Below are positions 17,359-24,945 of a DNA stretch of 34,164 nucleotides, piece after piece. Position 1 is the first letter of the stretch, and each line of letters starts with the position of its first letter. The notes under the pieces were generated by a model. It did not search any database. It saw only the letters and a list, made by a program, of their open reading frames with translations, and had not been told where the DNA came from. The stretch spans positions 1 through 34,164 of the forward strand of contig JALTHG010000029.1 of the NCBI GenBank assembly GCA_027004715.1, given 5' to 3'. The stretch comes from Deltaproteobacteria bacterium (lineage in GTDB: Bacteria > Desulfobacterota > Dissulfuribacteria > Dissulfuribacterales > UBA3076). Made by a program: the position numbers and the translations under genes.

Positions 17359-19188
17359 TCAATTTTCGACCTCTTCTTCTATCTTGGCGAGCTCCTCAAA
17401 CCGAAGATCTATTCCCAGGATACCTACAATTTCATCTTCATCGTTACGGATTGGACCTGAGACAGTAATACACAGGGCACCTGTGATCCTGGACGTATAG
17501 AAGTCTGATACATGGATCTTGCCGTCTCTTAAGGGCTCGATAAACCAGGAACGCCCTGAGAAGTCACTATTTAGGTGGTAATTGGCATATTTTGCTCTAT
17601 CTTCAATATGCGTGAAGTTTTGGGTAATCTTGTGTCCATCTGCATCGACTACATAAAGGAACTGTATAAAGGGATTGTCTTCAAGGACCTGCTCAAACAC
17701 AGGCCTTGCAGCCACAGGATCCATAGACTTTATCTCTCTACGGTCTATCAGATCTTCTACCAGGTGGAATGCCAGCTCGTGTGCCTTGAGCTTTAGCTCT
17801 TCAAACTCAGAGGTAAAGAGCTCTGGTAGATACTTCCTGGCAAGGATCCCCATCTCTTCATTGGACATAGAGGTAACCCTGCCTTGCTCATACTGTCTCA
17901 TTATCTCTTTGTGTATGTGTATTATTCCTGGATGGCGTTTATCTACCATCTTTTCTTTAGGTAGATCTAGATGTACATTTATCCAGTATGCAATGCCTGC
18001 AGAGCCTGACTTGTCAGAGATAATGACCGACACTGGCCTTCCAAGGATCTTTTTGGTGTTAAATATGTTATAAATCTCTTCATTTTTGAGGATACCATCT
18101 GCGTGTATACCAGCGCTGGTTGCATTGAAGTTCTCACCGACCAGGGGATAATTTTTGGGGATATGTGCTCCGAGCTCTCTTTCAAAATATCTGGCCATCT
18201 CTGTAATGGCCTTTGTATCTATCCCATCATCTGTCCCTCTCAATGCTATACGCTCGATCAAGACTGCCTCTATAGGGGTATTGCCAGTACGTTCACCAAA
18301 GCCAAGCAAGGTACCATTTATGGCCTCACACCCATATAGCCACGCAGTAGTGGCATTGATCACTGCCTTGTGAAAGTCATTGTGGCCGTGCCACTCAAGG
18401 AGTTCCCCTGGCACACCTGCATCGTCTATCATGGCCCTTACCAGTTTTGGGACACTCCTTGGAAGGCATGCACCTGGATAGGTAACACCATAACCAAGTG
18501 TATCACACAGCCTGATCTTTATATCTATACCACTTTCTTCTCTCAACTTCATGAGTTCAATGGCAAACGGCACGCAGAATCCATATATGTCTGCCCGTGT
18601 GATGTCCTCAAAGTGACAACGAGGACGTATTCCCATGTCCAGGGCATCCTTAACAATACTGAGGTATTCATCCATGACCTGGCCCCTGGACTTTTTGAAC
18701 TTTAAGAATATATGATAGTCAGAGGCAGACGTGAGGATCCCAGTCTCTTTTAATCCCATCTCCTTGACGAGTCTGAGGTCTTCGGGCCTTGCCCTTATCC
18801 AGCCCGTGATCTCTGGATATTCATATCCCTTTTCTCTGCACCTGTCCACGGCCTCCTTATCCCTGGAGGTATACAGAAAGAACTCACACTGACGTATTAT
18901 CCCCTTTGGACCACCCATACGGTGCAGAAAGTCAAAGATAGTGTCTATCTGTTCTACTGTATAGGGAGGTCGGGCCTGCTGACCATCCCTAAAGGTGGTA
19001 TCTGTTATAAGCATATTGGCACATGGTGAGGGCATTACATACTTGTGATCAAAGTCAATTTTACAGACCTCATCATAGGGACAGGTCTTCCTCATGAGAT
19101 TTGGCTGGGCGACGTCTCTCAGCCTGTATTTCCAGTGGTCACTGTGTTCATGATCCAATAACCTGCGTTCGGGATTCCACTTTGCCAT
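17359..19188 (-). CDS. Re-citrate synthase-like enzyme with C-terminal Cache/PDC-like domain
   Basis: A 609-residue fusion. Residues ~30-465 form an HMGL/isopropylmalate-synthase TIM barrel with TTFRDGQQ (64-71; catalytic R67, metal ligand D68), metal histidines H267 and H269 in EWHGHND, GERTGNTP (298-305) and SAGIHADGILKNEEIYNIF (358-376). The sequence pattern, including PYDEVCKI, PYTVEQI and GGPKGIIRQCEFFLY, closely resembles the Re-citrate synthase described in Clostridium kluyveri and sulfate reducers, which condenses oxaloacetate with acetyl-CoA. Homocitrate or isopropylmalate synthase is less likely. Residues ~495-600 look like a Cache/PDC sensor half: FIQFLYVVDADG, GRSWFIEPLRDGKI, SDFYTSRITGALCITVSGPI, VGILGIDLRFEEL. 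No membrane segment is present, so the domain would be cytoplasmic, perhaps allosteric. AGGAG precedes the ATG by five bases. Confidence 0.82.
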   Translation of the reverse strand: MAKWNPERRLLDHEHSDHWKYRLRDVAQPNLMRKTCPYDEVCKIDFDHKYVMPSPCANMLITDTTFRDGQQARPPYTVEQIDTIFDFLHRMGGPKGIIRQCEFFLYTSRDKEAVDRCREKGYEYPEITGWIRARPEDLRLVKEMGLKETGILTSASDYHIFLKFKKSRGQVMDEYLSIVKDALDMGIRPRCHFEDITRADIYGFCVPFAIELMKLREESGIDIKIRLCDTLGYGVTYPGACLPRSVPKLVRAMIDDAGVPGELLEWHGHNDFHKAVINATTAWLYGCEAINGTLLGFGERTGNTPIEAVLIERIALRGTDDGIDTKAITEMARYFERELGAHIPKNYPLVGENFNATSAGIHADGILKNEEIYNIFNTKKILGRPVSVIISDKSGSAGIAYWINVHLDLPKEKMVDKRHPGIIHIHKEIMRQYEQGRVTSMSNEEMGILARKYLPELFTSEFEELKLKAHELAFHLVEDLIDRREIKSMDPVAARPVFEQVLEDNPFIQFLYVVDADGHKITQNFTHIEDRAKYANYHLNSDFSGRSWFIEPLRDGKIHVSDFYTSRITGALCITVSGPIRNDEDEIVGILGIDLRFEELAKIEEEVEN

Positions 19189-19273
19189 AATTACTCCTTT
19201 TTGATTATAGATTATAAATTATAACTACTGATTTTCTTTTTGATTAACATTTCTCTATACGATTATAGCGTCT
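19189..19273 (-). promoter_or_regulatory. AT-rich gap with three tandem TATAAT boxes upstream of the Re-citrate synthase-like gene
   Basis: On the minus strand TATAAT occurs at 19218-19223, 19211-19216 and 19204-19209, an exact 7-base period, with a fourth at 19262-19267. The tract sits just before the Shine-Dalgarno of the Re-citrate synthase-like gene. Any could act as a -10 element, giving the gene its own promoter within the aspS run. No good -35 is found at 16-18 bases (best is TTAATC), so this is tentative. Confidence 0.35.
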
Positions 19274-21058
19274 CTAGGTCTTCCATCCTGGCCTTAGATA
19301 GAGCTCGGCCAGTTGGGCCATATTTACCTTTGCCGGGGCATGGGTCATGAGACACTGGGCCTTTTGCGTCTTTGGAAAGGCTATGACATCTCTTATTGTG
19401 TCTCTTCCTGCCATAATCATCACCAGGCGATCCAGTCCAAATGCAATGCCCCCATGTGGTGGGGCTCCATGCGCCAGGGCCTCAAGGAGGAAGCCGAATT
19501 TGTCCTGGGCCTCCTCTCTGGAAAAGGAGAGTGTATTGAATACAGCCTCCTGTATAGAGGACTGGTGGATACGGATACTTCCTCCCCCTACCTCATTTCC
19601 ATTGAGGACCAGGTCGTAGGCCCTGGACCTCACGGATGCAGGGTCAGTTGAGAGCAGGCCCAGGTCTTCTTCCTTTGGAGATGTAAATGGGTGGTGCAGG
19701 GCAACAAATCTGCCCTCATCTCTGTCATATTCTACCAGGGGGAAATCAGTGACCCATATAAAGCTAAAGCCCTCTGTAGGTATGAGCCCGGCACGCCTGG
19801 CAAGCTCCAGCCTGAGTTCTCCCAGGACCTTACATACCGTGGTCCTCTGATCTGCCCCAAAGAAGAGGATGTCTCCAGGGGTTGCATCTACCTGCTGGGC
19901 TATTGCTGATCTCTCTGCATCAGAGAAGAACTTTGCTATGGGTGACTGCCATGAGCCGTCTCTCTTTATCTTTACCCATGCAAGCCCCTTGGCCCCAAGG
20001 TCCATAGCAAACCTGGTAAGGTCATCCAGGTCCTTTCTGGAGAGTTCTCCCATACCCTTTGCATTTATGGATTTTACTACTCCACTGGCAGAGACTACCC
20101 TATTAAAGAGCTTCAGCCTGCATCCCCTTACAATATCTGATATATCTCGGAGTTCCAGGCCAAAACGGACATCTGGACGATCGGTCCCAAAGCGGTCTAT
20201 TGCCTCTTGATAGGTCAGGACTCGAAATGGGGTCTCGACTTTATAGCCCAGTACTTCTTTAAAGATAAAGCTCATCAGGCCTTCTACCAGTCCCATGACG
20301 TCGTCTTCTTCCACAAAGGACATCTCTATGTCGAGCTGTGTGAACTCTGGCTGACGGTCGGCCCTCAGGTCCTCGTCTCTGAAGCATCTCACTATCTGGT
20401 AATAGCGATCGAGGCCAGAGACCATCAGGATCTGTTTATACAGCTGAGGAGATTGTGGCAGGGCATAAAAACAGCCTGGGTTTACCCTGCTGGGGACAAG
20501 ATAGTCCCTGGCACCCTCTGGGGTACTCCTTGTCAGCATAGGGGTCTCGATCTCGAGGAAGTCATGGTCATTTAGATAGGACCTCATGGCCTGGCAGACC
20601 CTATGGCGGAGCACGATATTTCTGACCATATGAGGTCTCCTGAGGTCCAGATAGCGATATCTGAGCCTCAGCCCCTCAGAGACCTCTCTCTCTTCGTCGA
20701 GAGAGAATTCAGGGGTCACAGAGGTATTCAGTATGCGGAGCTCTTGACATGCAAGTTCTATCATACCAGTCTTTATCTTTGGGTTTTCCATGCCTTTGGG
20801 CCTTCTTCGGATCTTGCCCTTTACTGCAATTACATATTCGCTCCTGAGACTGTGGGCCTTTTGGTGGGACTTGCGATCTAGCTCAGGGGCAAACACTACC
20901 TGGGTGATCCCCTTACGGTCACGGAGGTCTATAAAGATGAGTCCTCCGTGGTCTCGGCGTCTGAGCACCCATCCCATAAGTACTACTTCCTGACCCAGGG
21001 CTGTCTCTGTAAGACTATAGCAGTCGTGGGTACGTTTCAGGCCTTTCATTGAATCCAT
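19274..21058 (-). CDS. aspS: Aspartate--tRNA ligase (probably non-discriminating type)
   Basis: A class II aminoacyl-tRNA synthetase of 594 residues, the normal bacterial length. It has an N-terminal OB anticodon-binding domain (about 1-115). The catalytic core carries motif 2 CFRDEDLRADRQPEFTQLD, a bacterial GAD-type insertion (about 290-420) and motif 3 GGIAFGLDRLVMIM near the end. In the OB domain the sequence is RRRDHGGLIFIDLRD. The His (H37 here) stands where discriminating enzymes such as E. coli AspRS have Leu, which is typical of enzymes that also charge tRNA-Asn. GAGG lies eight bases before the ATG. hisS precedes it with a 41-base gap, the common hisS-aspS pair. Confidence 0.97.
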   Translation of the reverse strand: MDSMKGLKRTHDCYSLTETALGQEVVLMGWVLRRRDHGGLIFIDLRDRKGITQVVFAPELDRKSHQKAHSLRSEYVIAVKGKIRRRPKGMENPKIKTGMIELACQELRILNTSVTPEFSLDEEREVSEGLRLRYRYLDLRRPHMVRNIVLRHRVCQAMRSYLNDHDFLEIETPMLTRSTPEGARDYLVPSRVNPGCFYALPQSPQLYKQILMVSGLDRYYQIVRCFRDEDLRADRQPEFTQLDIEMSFVEEDDVMGLVEGLMSFIFKEVLGYKVETPFRVLTYQEAIDRFGTDRPDVRFGLELRDISDIVRGCRLKLFNRVVSASGVVKSINAKGMGELSRKDLDDLTRFAMDLGAKGLAWVKIKRDGSWQSPIAKFFSDAERSAIAQQVDATPGDILFFGADQRTTVCKVLGELRLELARRAGLIPTEGFSFIWVTDFPLVEYDRDEGRFVALHHPFTSPKEEDLGLLSTDPASVRSRAYDLVLNGNEVGGGSIRIHQSSIQEAVFNTLSFSREEAQDKFGFLLEALAHGAPPHGGIAFGLDRLVMIMAGRDTIRDVIAFPKTQKAQCLMTHAPAKVNMAQLAELYLRPGWKT

Positions 21059-21099
21059 TCAAGATGCCTCATATCTGTGTTGACTATTTTTGTAACTCT

Positions 21100-22356
21100 T
21101 CACATATCAATCAGGTTCTCCAGACCTGATATTAGATTATTATCAATGGGAATTTTTTGCTGGTCATGTGTCTTCATGTCTCTGACTATCAGTCTCTCTT
21201 CTTTGATCTCATCCTCTCCTAAGATAAGCACATAGTGGGCACCCAGTCTGTTGGCCTGTCTCAACTGGGACTTAAGGCCCCTGTCTTCATAAGACATCTG
21301 GACCCTCAGTCCATGACGGCGCCAGGTCCCTATCCAGGGTATGACCTTCTTCCTGGCAGTTAGACCCAGGGCCACTACAAAGAGATCAATAGGCAGTGTC
21401 TCTTCATCAGCTTCAAGCAGGAGTAGGAGCCGATCTACCCCTATAGCCATCCCTACTCCAGGGAGGTCTGGCCCCCCCAGGTCCCTTAATAGACCGTCAT
21501 ACCTGCCACCGGCCGCCACTGTGCTCTGTGCCCCCAGATCTGGAGATACTATCTCAAAGGTGGTCATGACATAGTAATCAAGGCCCCTGACCAGATAGGG
21601 GTTTATGACAAATGGGATATCCAGGACCTCCAGGGATTCCAGGACCTTATTTATATGCTCTGTACATTCAGGGCAGAGATACTGCCTCATCAGAGGAGCG
21701 TTCTTCATGATCTCTCTACAGCTCTTTTCCTTACAGTCAAAGACCCGCAGAGGATTGGTCTTGCTTCTCCTCTGACAGTTTGGACATAGGTCCTGAAATA
21801 CGCTCTCAAGATAGCTCTTGAGTGCATCTCTGTATCCAGGTCTACACCTTGGGCATCCCAGGGAGTTGATCTCTAGCCGGACGTTTTTGACCCCGAGCCG
21901 TACTATGATATCCCAGGCCATCCAGATGACCTCCAGGTCTGAGAGCGGGGCCTTTGTGCCCAAGAGCTCTGCATCTATCTGATAGAATTGACGAAGCCTG
22001 CCTTTTTGGGGCCTTTCATGTCTAAACATAGGACCCATGGTAAAGAGCTTCAAGATCGGTGACTGGGCATAGAGTCTGTGTTCATTCACTGCCCTCAGGA
22101 GCCCGGCCGTTGCCTCTGGCCTTAGGCTCAGAGATAGGCCCTTTCTGTCAGGAAAGGTATACATCTCCTTTTCTACAATATCGGTATACTCTCCGATTCC
22201 TCTGGAAAATACCTCTGTCTTCTCTACCAGGGGGATCCGTATCTCTTTAAACCCAAAGGTATTGAAGACGCCGTATGCAAGGTCTTCAATACGGTGCCAG
22301 GACCTGATCTCTTGAGGTAATATGTCCTTAAATCCACGAACGGCCCTTATAGCCAT
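21100..22356 (-). CDS. hisS: Histidine--tRNA ligase
   Basis: A class II synthetase of 418 residues, standard for bacterial HisRS. It begins AIRAVRGFKDILPQE. Motif 2 is FRHERPQKGRLRQFYQ (111-126), the histidine-specific motif is RGLDYY (257-262), and GGRYDGLL (283-290) and GVGMAIGVDRLL follow. The C-terminal anticodon-binding domain starts at about 325. The insertion domain has eight cysteines in four pairs (C168/C171, C191/C194, C208/C213, C228/C231), as in a subset of bacterial HisRS, suggesting metal-binding ribbons. GGAG precedes the ATG. It is the first gene of the minus-strand run hisS-aspS-Re-CS-ino1-radical SAM. Confidence 0.97.
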   Translation of the reverse strand: MAIRAVRGFKDILPQEIRSWHRIEDLAYGVFNTFGFKEIRIPLVEKTEVFSRGIGEYTDIVEKEMYTFPDRKGLSLSLRPEATAGLLRAVNEHRLYAQSPILKLFTMGPMFRHERPQKGRLRQFYQIDAELLGTKAPLSDLEVIWMAWDIIVRLGVKNVRLEINSLGCPRCRPGYRDALKSYLESVFQDLCPNCQRRSKTNPLRVFDCKEKSCREIMKNAPLMRQYLCPECTEHINKVLESLEVLDIPFVINPYLVRGLDYYVMTTFEIVSPDLGAQSTVAAGGRYDGLLRDLGGPDLPGVGMAIGVDRLLLLLEADEETLPIDLFVVALGLTARKKVIPWIGTWRRHGLRVQMSYEDRGLKSQLRQANRLGAHYVLILGEDEIKEERLIVRDMKTHDQQKIPIDNNLISGLENLIDM

Positions 22357-22529
22357 CTCTGTCTCCGTTATCTACGGCAATAATGCATGAAAAAACCACG
22401 GCCTCTGGAATAGACAGAAGACGTGGGCACATAACTAGTAATTTTAATCGACTATGTCTAGTAATTCAAGCTATCTGGCCAGGAAATTTTGGCCTGGCTC
22501 TGTCTAAAGACTCAAGAAAGACAGGATGA
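22357..22529. other. Divergent intergenic region between hisS and the Smr gene
   Basis: No gene is seen here. The region holds a 9-base direct repeat CTAGTAATT (22435-22443 and 22458-22466, a 23-base period) and a hairpin GCCAGG (22478-22483) with CCTGGC (22493-22498) around a nine-base loop. Either could be an operator for hisS or the Smr gene. No hisS promoter could be assigned with confidence. Confidence 0.4.
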
Positions 22530-22558
22530 TTGCAGTGCAGAGAGTTCTGAGATATAAT
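22530..22558 (+). promoter_or_regulatory. Sigma70-type promoter for the Smr gene
   Basis: TTGCAG (22530-22535) and a perfect TATAAT (22553-22558) are spaced by exactly 17 bases. Transcription would begin near 22565, some 20 bases before the ATG at 22588. It is the best-formed sigma70 promoter noticed in the window. Confidence 0.72.
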
Positions 22559-22587
22559 ATTGGATAGATTTCTTGTAGTCGTAACAG

Positions 22588-22902
22588 ATGAATAGTTATA
22601 GTGACAATAAGGTCCCTGTCAGACTCGAAATCGATGGTATCCTGGACCTGCATACATTCAATCCCCGTGATGTAAAGGACCTGATCCCTGAATATCTTGC
22701 TGAGTGTAGGAATAGAGGTATTACTCAGGTACGCATAATCCACGGCAAGGGAACAGGCACTCTCAGGCGTCTTGTCCATGCCATCTTGGGGCGCTTGCCA
22801 GAGGTACGCTCTTTTTATCTGGCAGGATGGGATGGTGGTGGTTGGGGTGCAACAGAAGTAGAGTTGTGGCATAACTGTCCACATCCTCCCGGCCAGCAGT
22901 AG
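22588..22902 (+). CDS. Small Smr-domain protein
   Basis: A 104-residue protein made almost wholly of an Smr domain, the nuclease/nucleic-acid-binding module of MutS2 and stand-alone proteins. The N-terminal DLHTFNPRDV matches the D-L-H motif, and VRIIHGKGTGTLRRLVHAIL contains the HGKGTGxL signature. The glycine-rich end GWDGGGWGATEVEL is the usual final strand. Stand-alone Smr proteins act as DNA/RNA nicking or ribosome-rescue-type endonucleases in some bacteria; the role here is unknown. No clear Shine-Dalgarno precedes the ATG. The last ten codons (NCPHPPGQQ and TAG) are read from a dispersed repeat, so the tail is probably not original. Confidence 0.88.
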   Translation: MNSYSDNKVPVRLEIDGILDLHTFNPRDVKDLIPEYLAECRNRGITQVRIIHGKGTGTLRRLVHAILGRLPEVRSFYLAGWDGGGWGATEVELWHNCPHPPGQQ

Positions 22903-22935
22903 GCTTTTTTCAGGGGCAGCTTGATGCAAAGATCA
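22872..22935 (+). repeat. Dispersed 3'-end repeat, copy 1
   Basis: This copy shares TAACTGTCCACATCC, then CCCGGCCAG, GTAG(G/C)CTT and finally the 18-base AGCTTGATGCAAAGATCA with copy 2 at 23871-23940. It overlaps the last ~30 bases of the Smr gene, whose stop TAG lies inside the repeat. A GCC/GGC mini-stem followed by TTTTTT (22905-22910) in this copy might also terminate transcription weakly. Confidence 0.85.
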
Positions 22936-23083
22936 TGGCACTCTGCCTGTTAATCCGCATGAAACCCTCCAAGGTGCTGTTGCTGGCCGGCGACTAAACG
23001 GTTCAACAGGAGAGAGTGTGAACACTTACCAGGGGCCATGGCGACTTGAATAGAATTTTATTCAGGAGATAGGTGATATTGAG

Positions 23084-23869
23084 ATGATTAGACAGATAGG
23101 GATAAGAAGATTTTTATGGACCCTCTTGATCTCTTTGTTTGTAGTTGGCTTGGTTGCCTGCCAGAGCAAGAATAATTCCCACAAGGGGGCCTCTATGCAG
23201 GCCCCTGCTGTAGGCAGCAGTGTTTCTGTCCTCTCTGGTCGGGTTGCAGAGACTATGAACAGCGGGGGATATACCTATATATTGCTGGATAGGGGAGGGA
23301 AGAAGACATGGGTAGCTCTCCCTGAGATGCAGGTCTCCAAGGGAGAAGAGGTCAGCCTTAATCCGGGTACAGAGATGGTCAATTTTCACAGCAATACCCT
23401 AAACCGTACATTTAATAAGATCATTTTTTCTCCTGGTCCAGTCTCTAATGGGAATTTGGGCGGGGTCTGTAGGGGTCTCTCAGTAGATATGGGAGGTTGC
23501 CCGGCAAATCTTGGCATGGGTATGGTTACACCCATGCAGAGAGTAAAGGTCAAAAAGGCTACTGGTCCTAATGCCTACACTATTGCCGAACTCTACAAAA
23601 AGAGGAAGGAACTCAACCACAAGGAGGTGGTAGTGCGAGGTAAGGTGATAAAGGCCCTTCCAAAGATCATGAACAGGAACTGGATCCACCTGCAGGATGG
23701 ATCAGGGAGTCCAGAAAAGAGGAATTATGACCTTGTGGTGACATCTAGTGCTCTGCCTTCGGTCGGAGATGTAGTTACTTTTAGTGGTACCCTTTATGCT
23801 GACAAGGACTTTGGGATAGGATATAGATATAAGGTGATTGTCGAGAAGGGGACCATCCTTACTCGATAG
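23084..23869 (+). CDS. Predicted lipoprotein with OB-fold (tRNA_anti-like) domain
   Basis: A 261-residue exported lipoprotein. An N-terminal Arg-rich start and hydrophobic stretch (10-23) are followed by the lipobox LVAC with C26 as lipidated cysteine. The middle part (about 48-115) has GRVAETMNSGGYTYILLD and a GKKTWVALP strand, as in NrfJ-like/OB-type small periplasmic domains. The C-terminal half (about 165-258) reads as a second OB-fold: KEVVVRGKVIKALPKIMN, NWIHLQDGSG, VGDVVTFSGTLYADKDFG. Such proteins occur near c-type cytochrome genes in Desulfobacterota, but none is seen here, and no function can be given. AGGTGA lies about seven bases before the ATG. A repeat copy follows its stop by one base. 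Confidence 0.8.
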   Translation: MIRQIGIRRFLWTLLISLFVVGLVACQSKNNSHKGASMQAPAVGSSVSVLSGRVAETMNSGGYTYILLDRGGKKTWVALPEMQVSKGEEVSLNPGTEMVNFHSNTLNRTFNKIIFSPGPVSNGNLGGVCRGLSVDMGGCPANLGMGMVTPMQRVKVKKATGPNAYTIAELYKKRKELNHKEVVVRGKVIKALPKIMNRNWIHLQDGSGSPEKRNYDLVVTSSALPSVGDVVTFSGTLYADKDFGIGYRYKVIVEKGTILTR

Positions 23870-23870
23870 G

Positions 23871-23940
23871 TAACTGTCCACATCCCCCGGCCAGGGTAGC
23901 CTTCCTCAGGGTTTCAGGACATAGCTTGATGCAAAGATCA
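23871..23940 (+). repeat. Dispersed 3'-end repeat, copy 2
   Basis: Starts one base after the lipoprotein stop codon and matches copy 1 (22872-22935) with 15 identical bases at the start and 18 at the end, joined by a more variable middle that keeps CCCGGCCAG and GTAGCCTT. The remainder of the gap to flgF (23941-24172) holds no gene that I can support. Confidence 0.85.
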
Positions 23941-24172
23941 GATGTCCCCGCGAAACAGAACAGGAAATAGCATCCACGGCATCGTAAATAGCAGTCGCTC
24001 CACCTGAGAAAGGCACTGTGGCCAGGACGTGTACAATTAGTCAGTCTTGATAGGCCTCATCTGGGAAAAGATTGCCTATACGAACGAAATTGCCTGTCTG
24101 GTAAACTCTTCAATTTTCCCTGGAGACATGTACGCCTTAACAGTGATTTAGGTGACCTTTGTCTCCTATGCC

Positions 24173-24189
24173 TTGGCATATAAATTGCT
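24173..24189 (+). promoter_or_regulatory. Sigma54 (RpoN) promoter for the flgF operon
   Basis: TTGGCAT-ATAAA-TTGCT places GG (24175-24176) and GC (24187-24188) exactly ten bases apart, as required for the -24/-12 elements (consensus TGGCAC-N5-TTGC). The predicted start near 24200 is just before AAGGAG (24207-24212) and the flgF ATG at 24221. Sigma54 control of rod/hook genes is established in several polarly flagellated bacteria. An activator (FlrC/FleR-type) would be needed; its binding site was not identified. Confidence 0.75.
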
Positions 24190-24220
24190 TCATAGAAAGT
24201 TCAATGAAGGAGTAAGATCT

Positions 24221-24928
24221 ATGACCAATATTGCTATGATAGCACATGCCTGTACCAGACAGGTCCATAGACTTGATATAGTTGCAAACAATATTGCCAA
24301 TGTTGATACCCCTGGCTTCAAGGCGGAAAGACTGTATTTTTCAAGGATACGTCCCAGAGGCACAGGGGCTAGATCTGTACTTAAAGAGATAGCAGTAACC
24401 GATTATTCTCCTGGAGTTATACGGAAGACTGATAATAGCTTGGATTTGGCAATACTGGGTAAGGGTTTTTTTGTCATTCAGACAAAGAGTGGCCTGGCCT
24501 ATACTAGAGATGGACGATTTACTCTTAATAGAGATAGAGAGTTAGTTACGCAAAAGGGTGATTATGTTCTTGGTAAATCAGGCAAGGTTGTCATTACAGG
24601 GAATAATATCAAGATTGCTGGAAACGGCGTAATAACTGTAGACGGTAACGAGATTGATAGATTGAGGGTTGTAGATTTTCGTAAGCCATCGGCTCTCCTT
24701 AGGCTTGGAAACAATCTTTATCAGGATCCCAATGGGTCAGCAGGTCCAAAACCAGAAAGAAATCCTGAGATTCAATCAGGTTATATAGAGTCTTCCAACG
24801 TCCAGGCCATAAAAGAGATGGTAAAATTGATAGATATACAACGTTCCTTTGAATTCTACCAAAAACTTATACAGACTGTCCAAGACCAAAATAGACTGTC
24901 GACTAATAGTATTGGGCAACTAAAATAA
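24221..24928 (+). CDS. flgF: Flagellar basal-body rod protein FlgF
   Basis: FlgF is a proximal rod subunit of the flagellar basal body, exported by the flagellar type III system. The 235-residue protein has the N-terminal rod motif VANNIANVDTPGFKAER, the central FlgE/F/G-like domain (LGKGFFVIQTKSGLAYTRDG) and the C-terminal helix SSNVQAIKEMVKLIDIQRSFE. The ATG at 24221 is chosen because AAGGAG stands eight bases upstream. A longer frame from a GTG at 24152 would run through the sigma54 promoter and adds a sequence unlike FlgF. flgG follows 17 bases later; the similarity between the two reflects their common origin. Confidence 0.93.
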   Translation: MTNIAMIAHACTRQVHRLDIVANNIANVDTPGFKAERLYFSRIRPRGTGARSVLKEIAVTDYSPGVIRKTDNSLDLAILGKGFFVIQTKSGLAYTRDGRFTLNRDRELVTQKGDYVLGKSGKVVITGNNIKIAGNGVITVDGNEIDRLRVVDFRKPSALLRLGNNLYQDPNGSAGPKPERNPEIQSGYIESSNVQAIKEMVKLIDIQRSFEFYQKLIQTVQDQNRLSTNSIGQLK

Positions 24929-24945
24929 GAGAAAGGAGAATTGAT

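Noticed and set aside
17675-18073. 132-codon plus-strand frame within the Re-citrate synthase-like gene
   Set aside because: Low-complexity Ser-rich translation, opposite a gene with clear domains throughout.
22872-23940. The two long repeat copies as ends of an insertion sequence carrying the lipoprotein gene
   Set aside because: They are direct, not inverted, no transposase is present between them, and further copies elsewhere all sit at gene ends.
24152-24220. Longer flgF frame starting at GTG 24152
   Set aside because: It overlaps the sigma54 promoter, adds residues unlike any FlgF start, and the ATG at 24221 has a well-placed AAGGAG.
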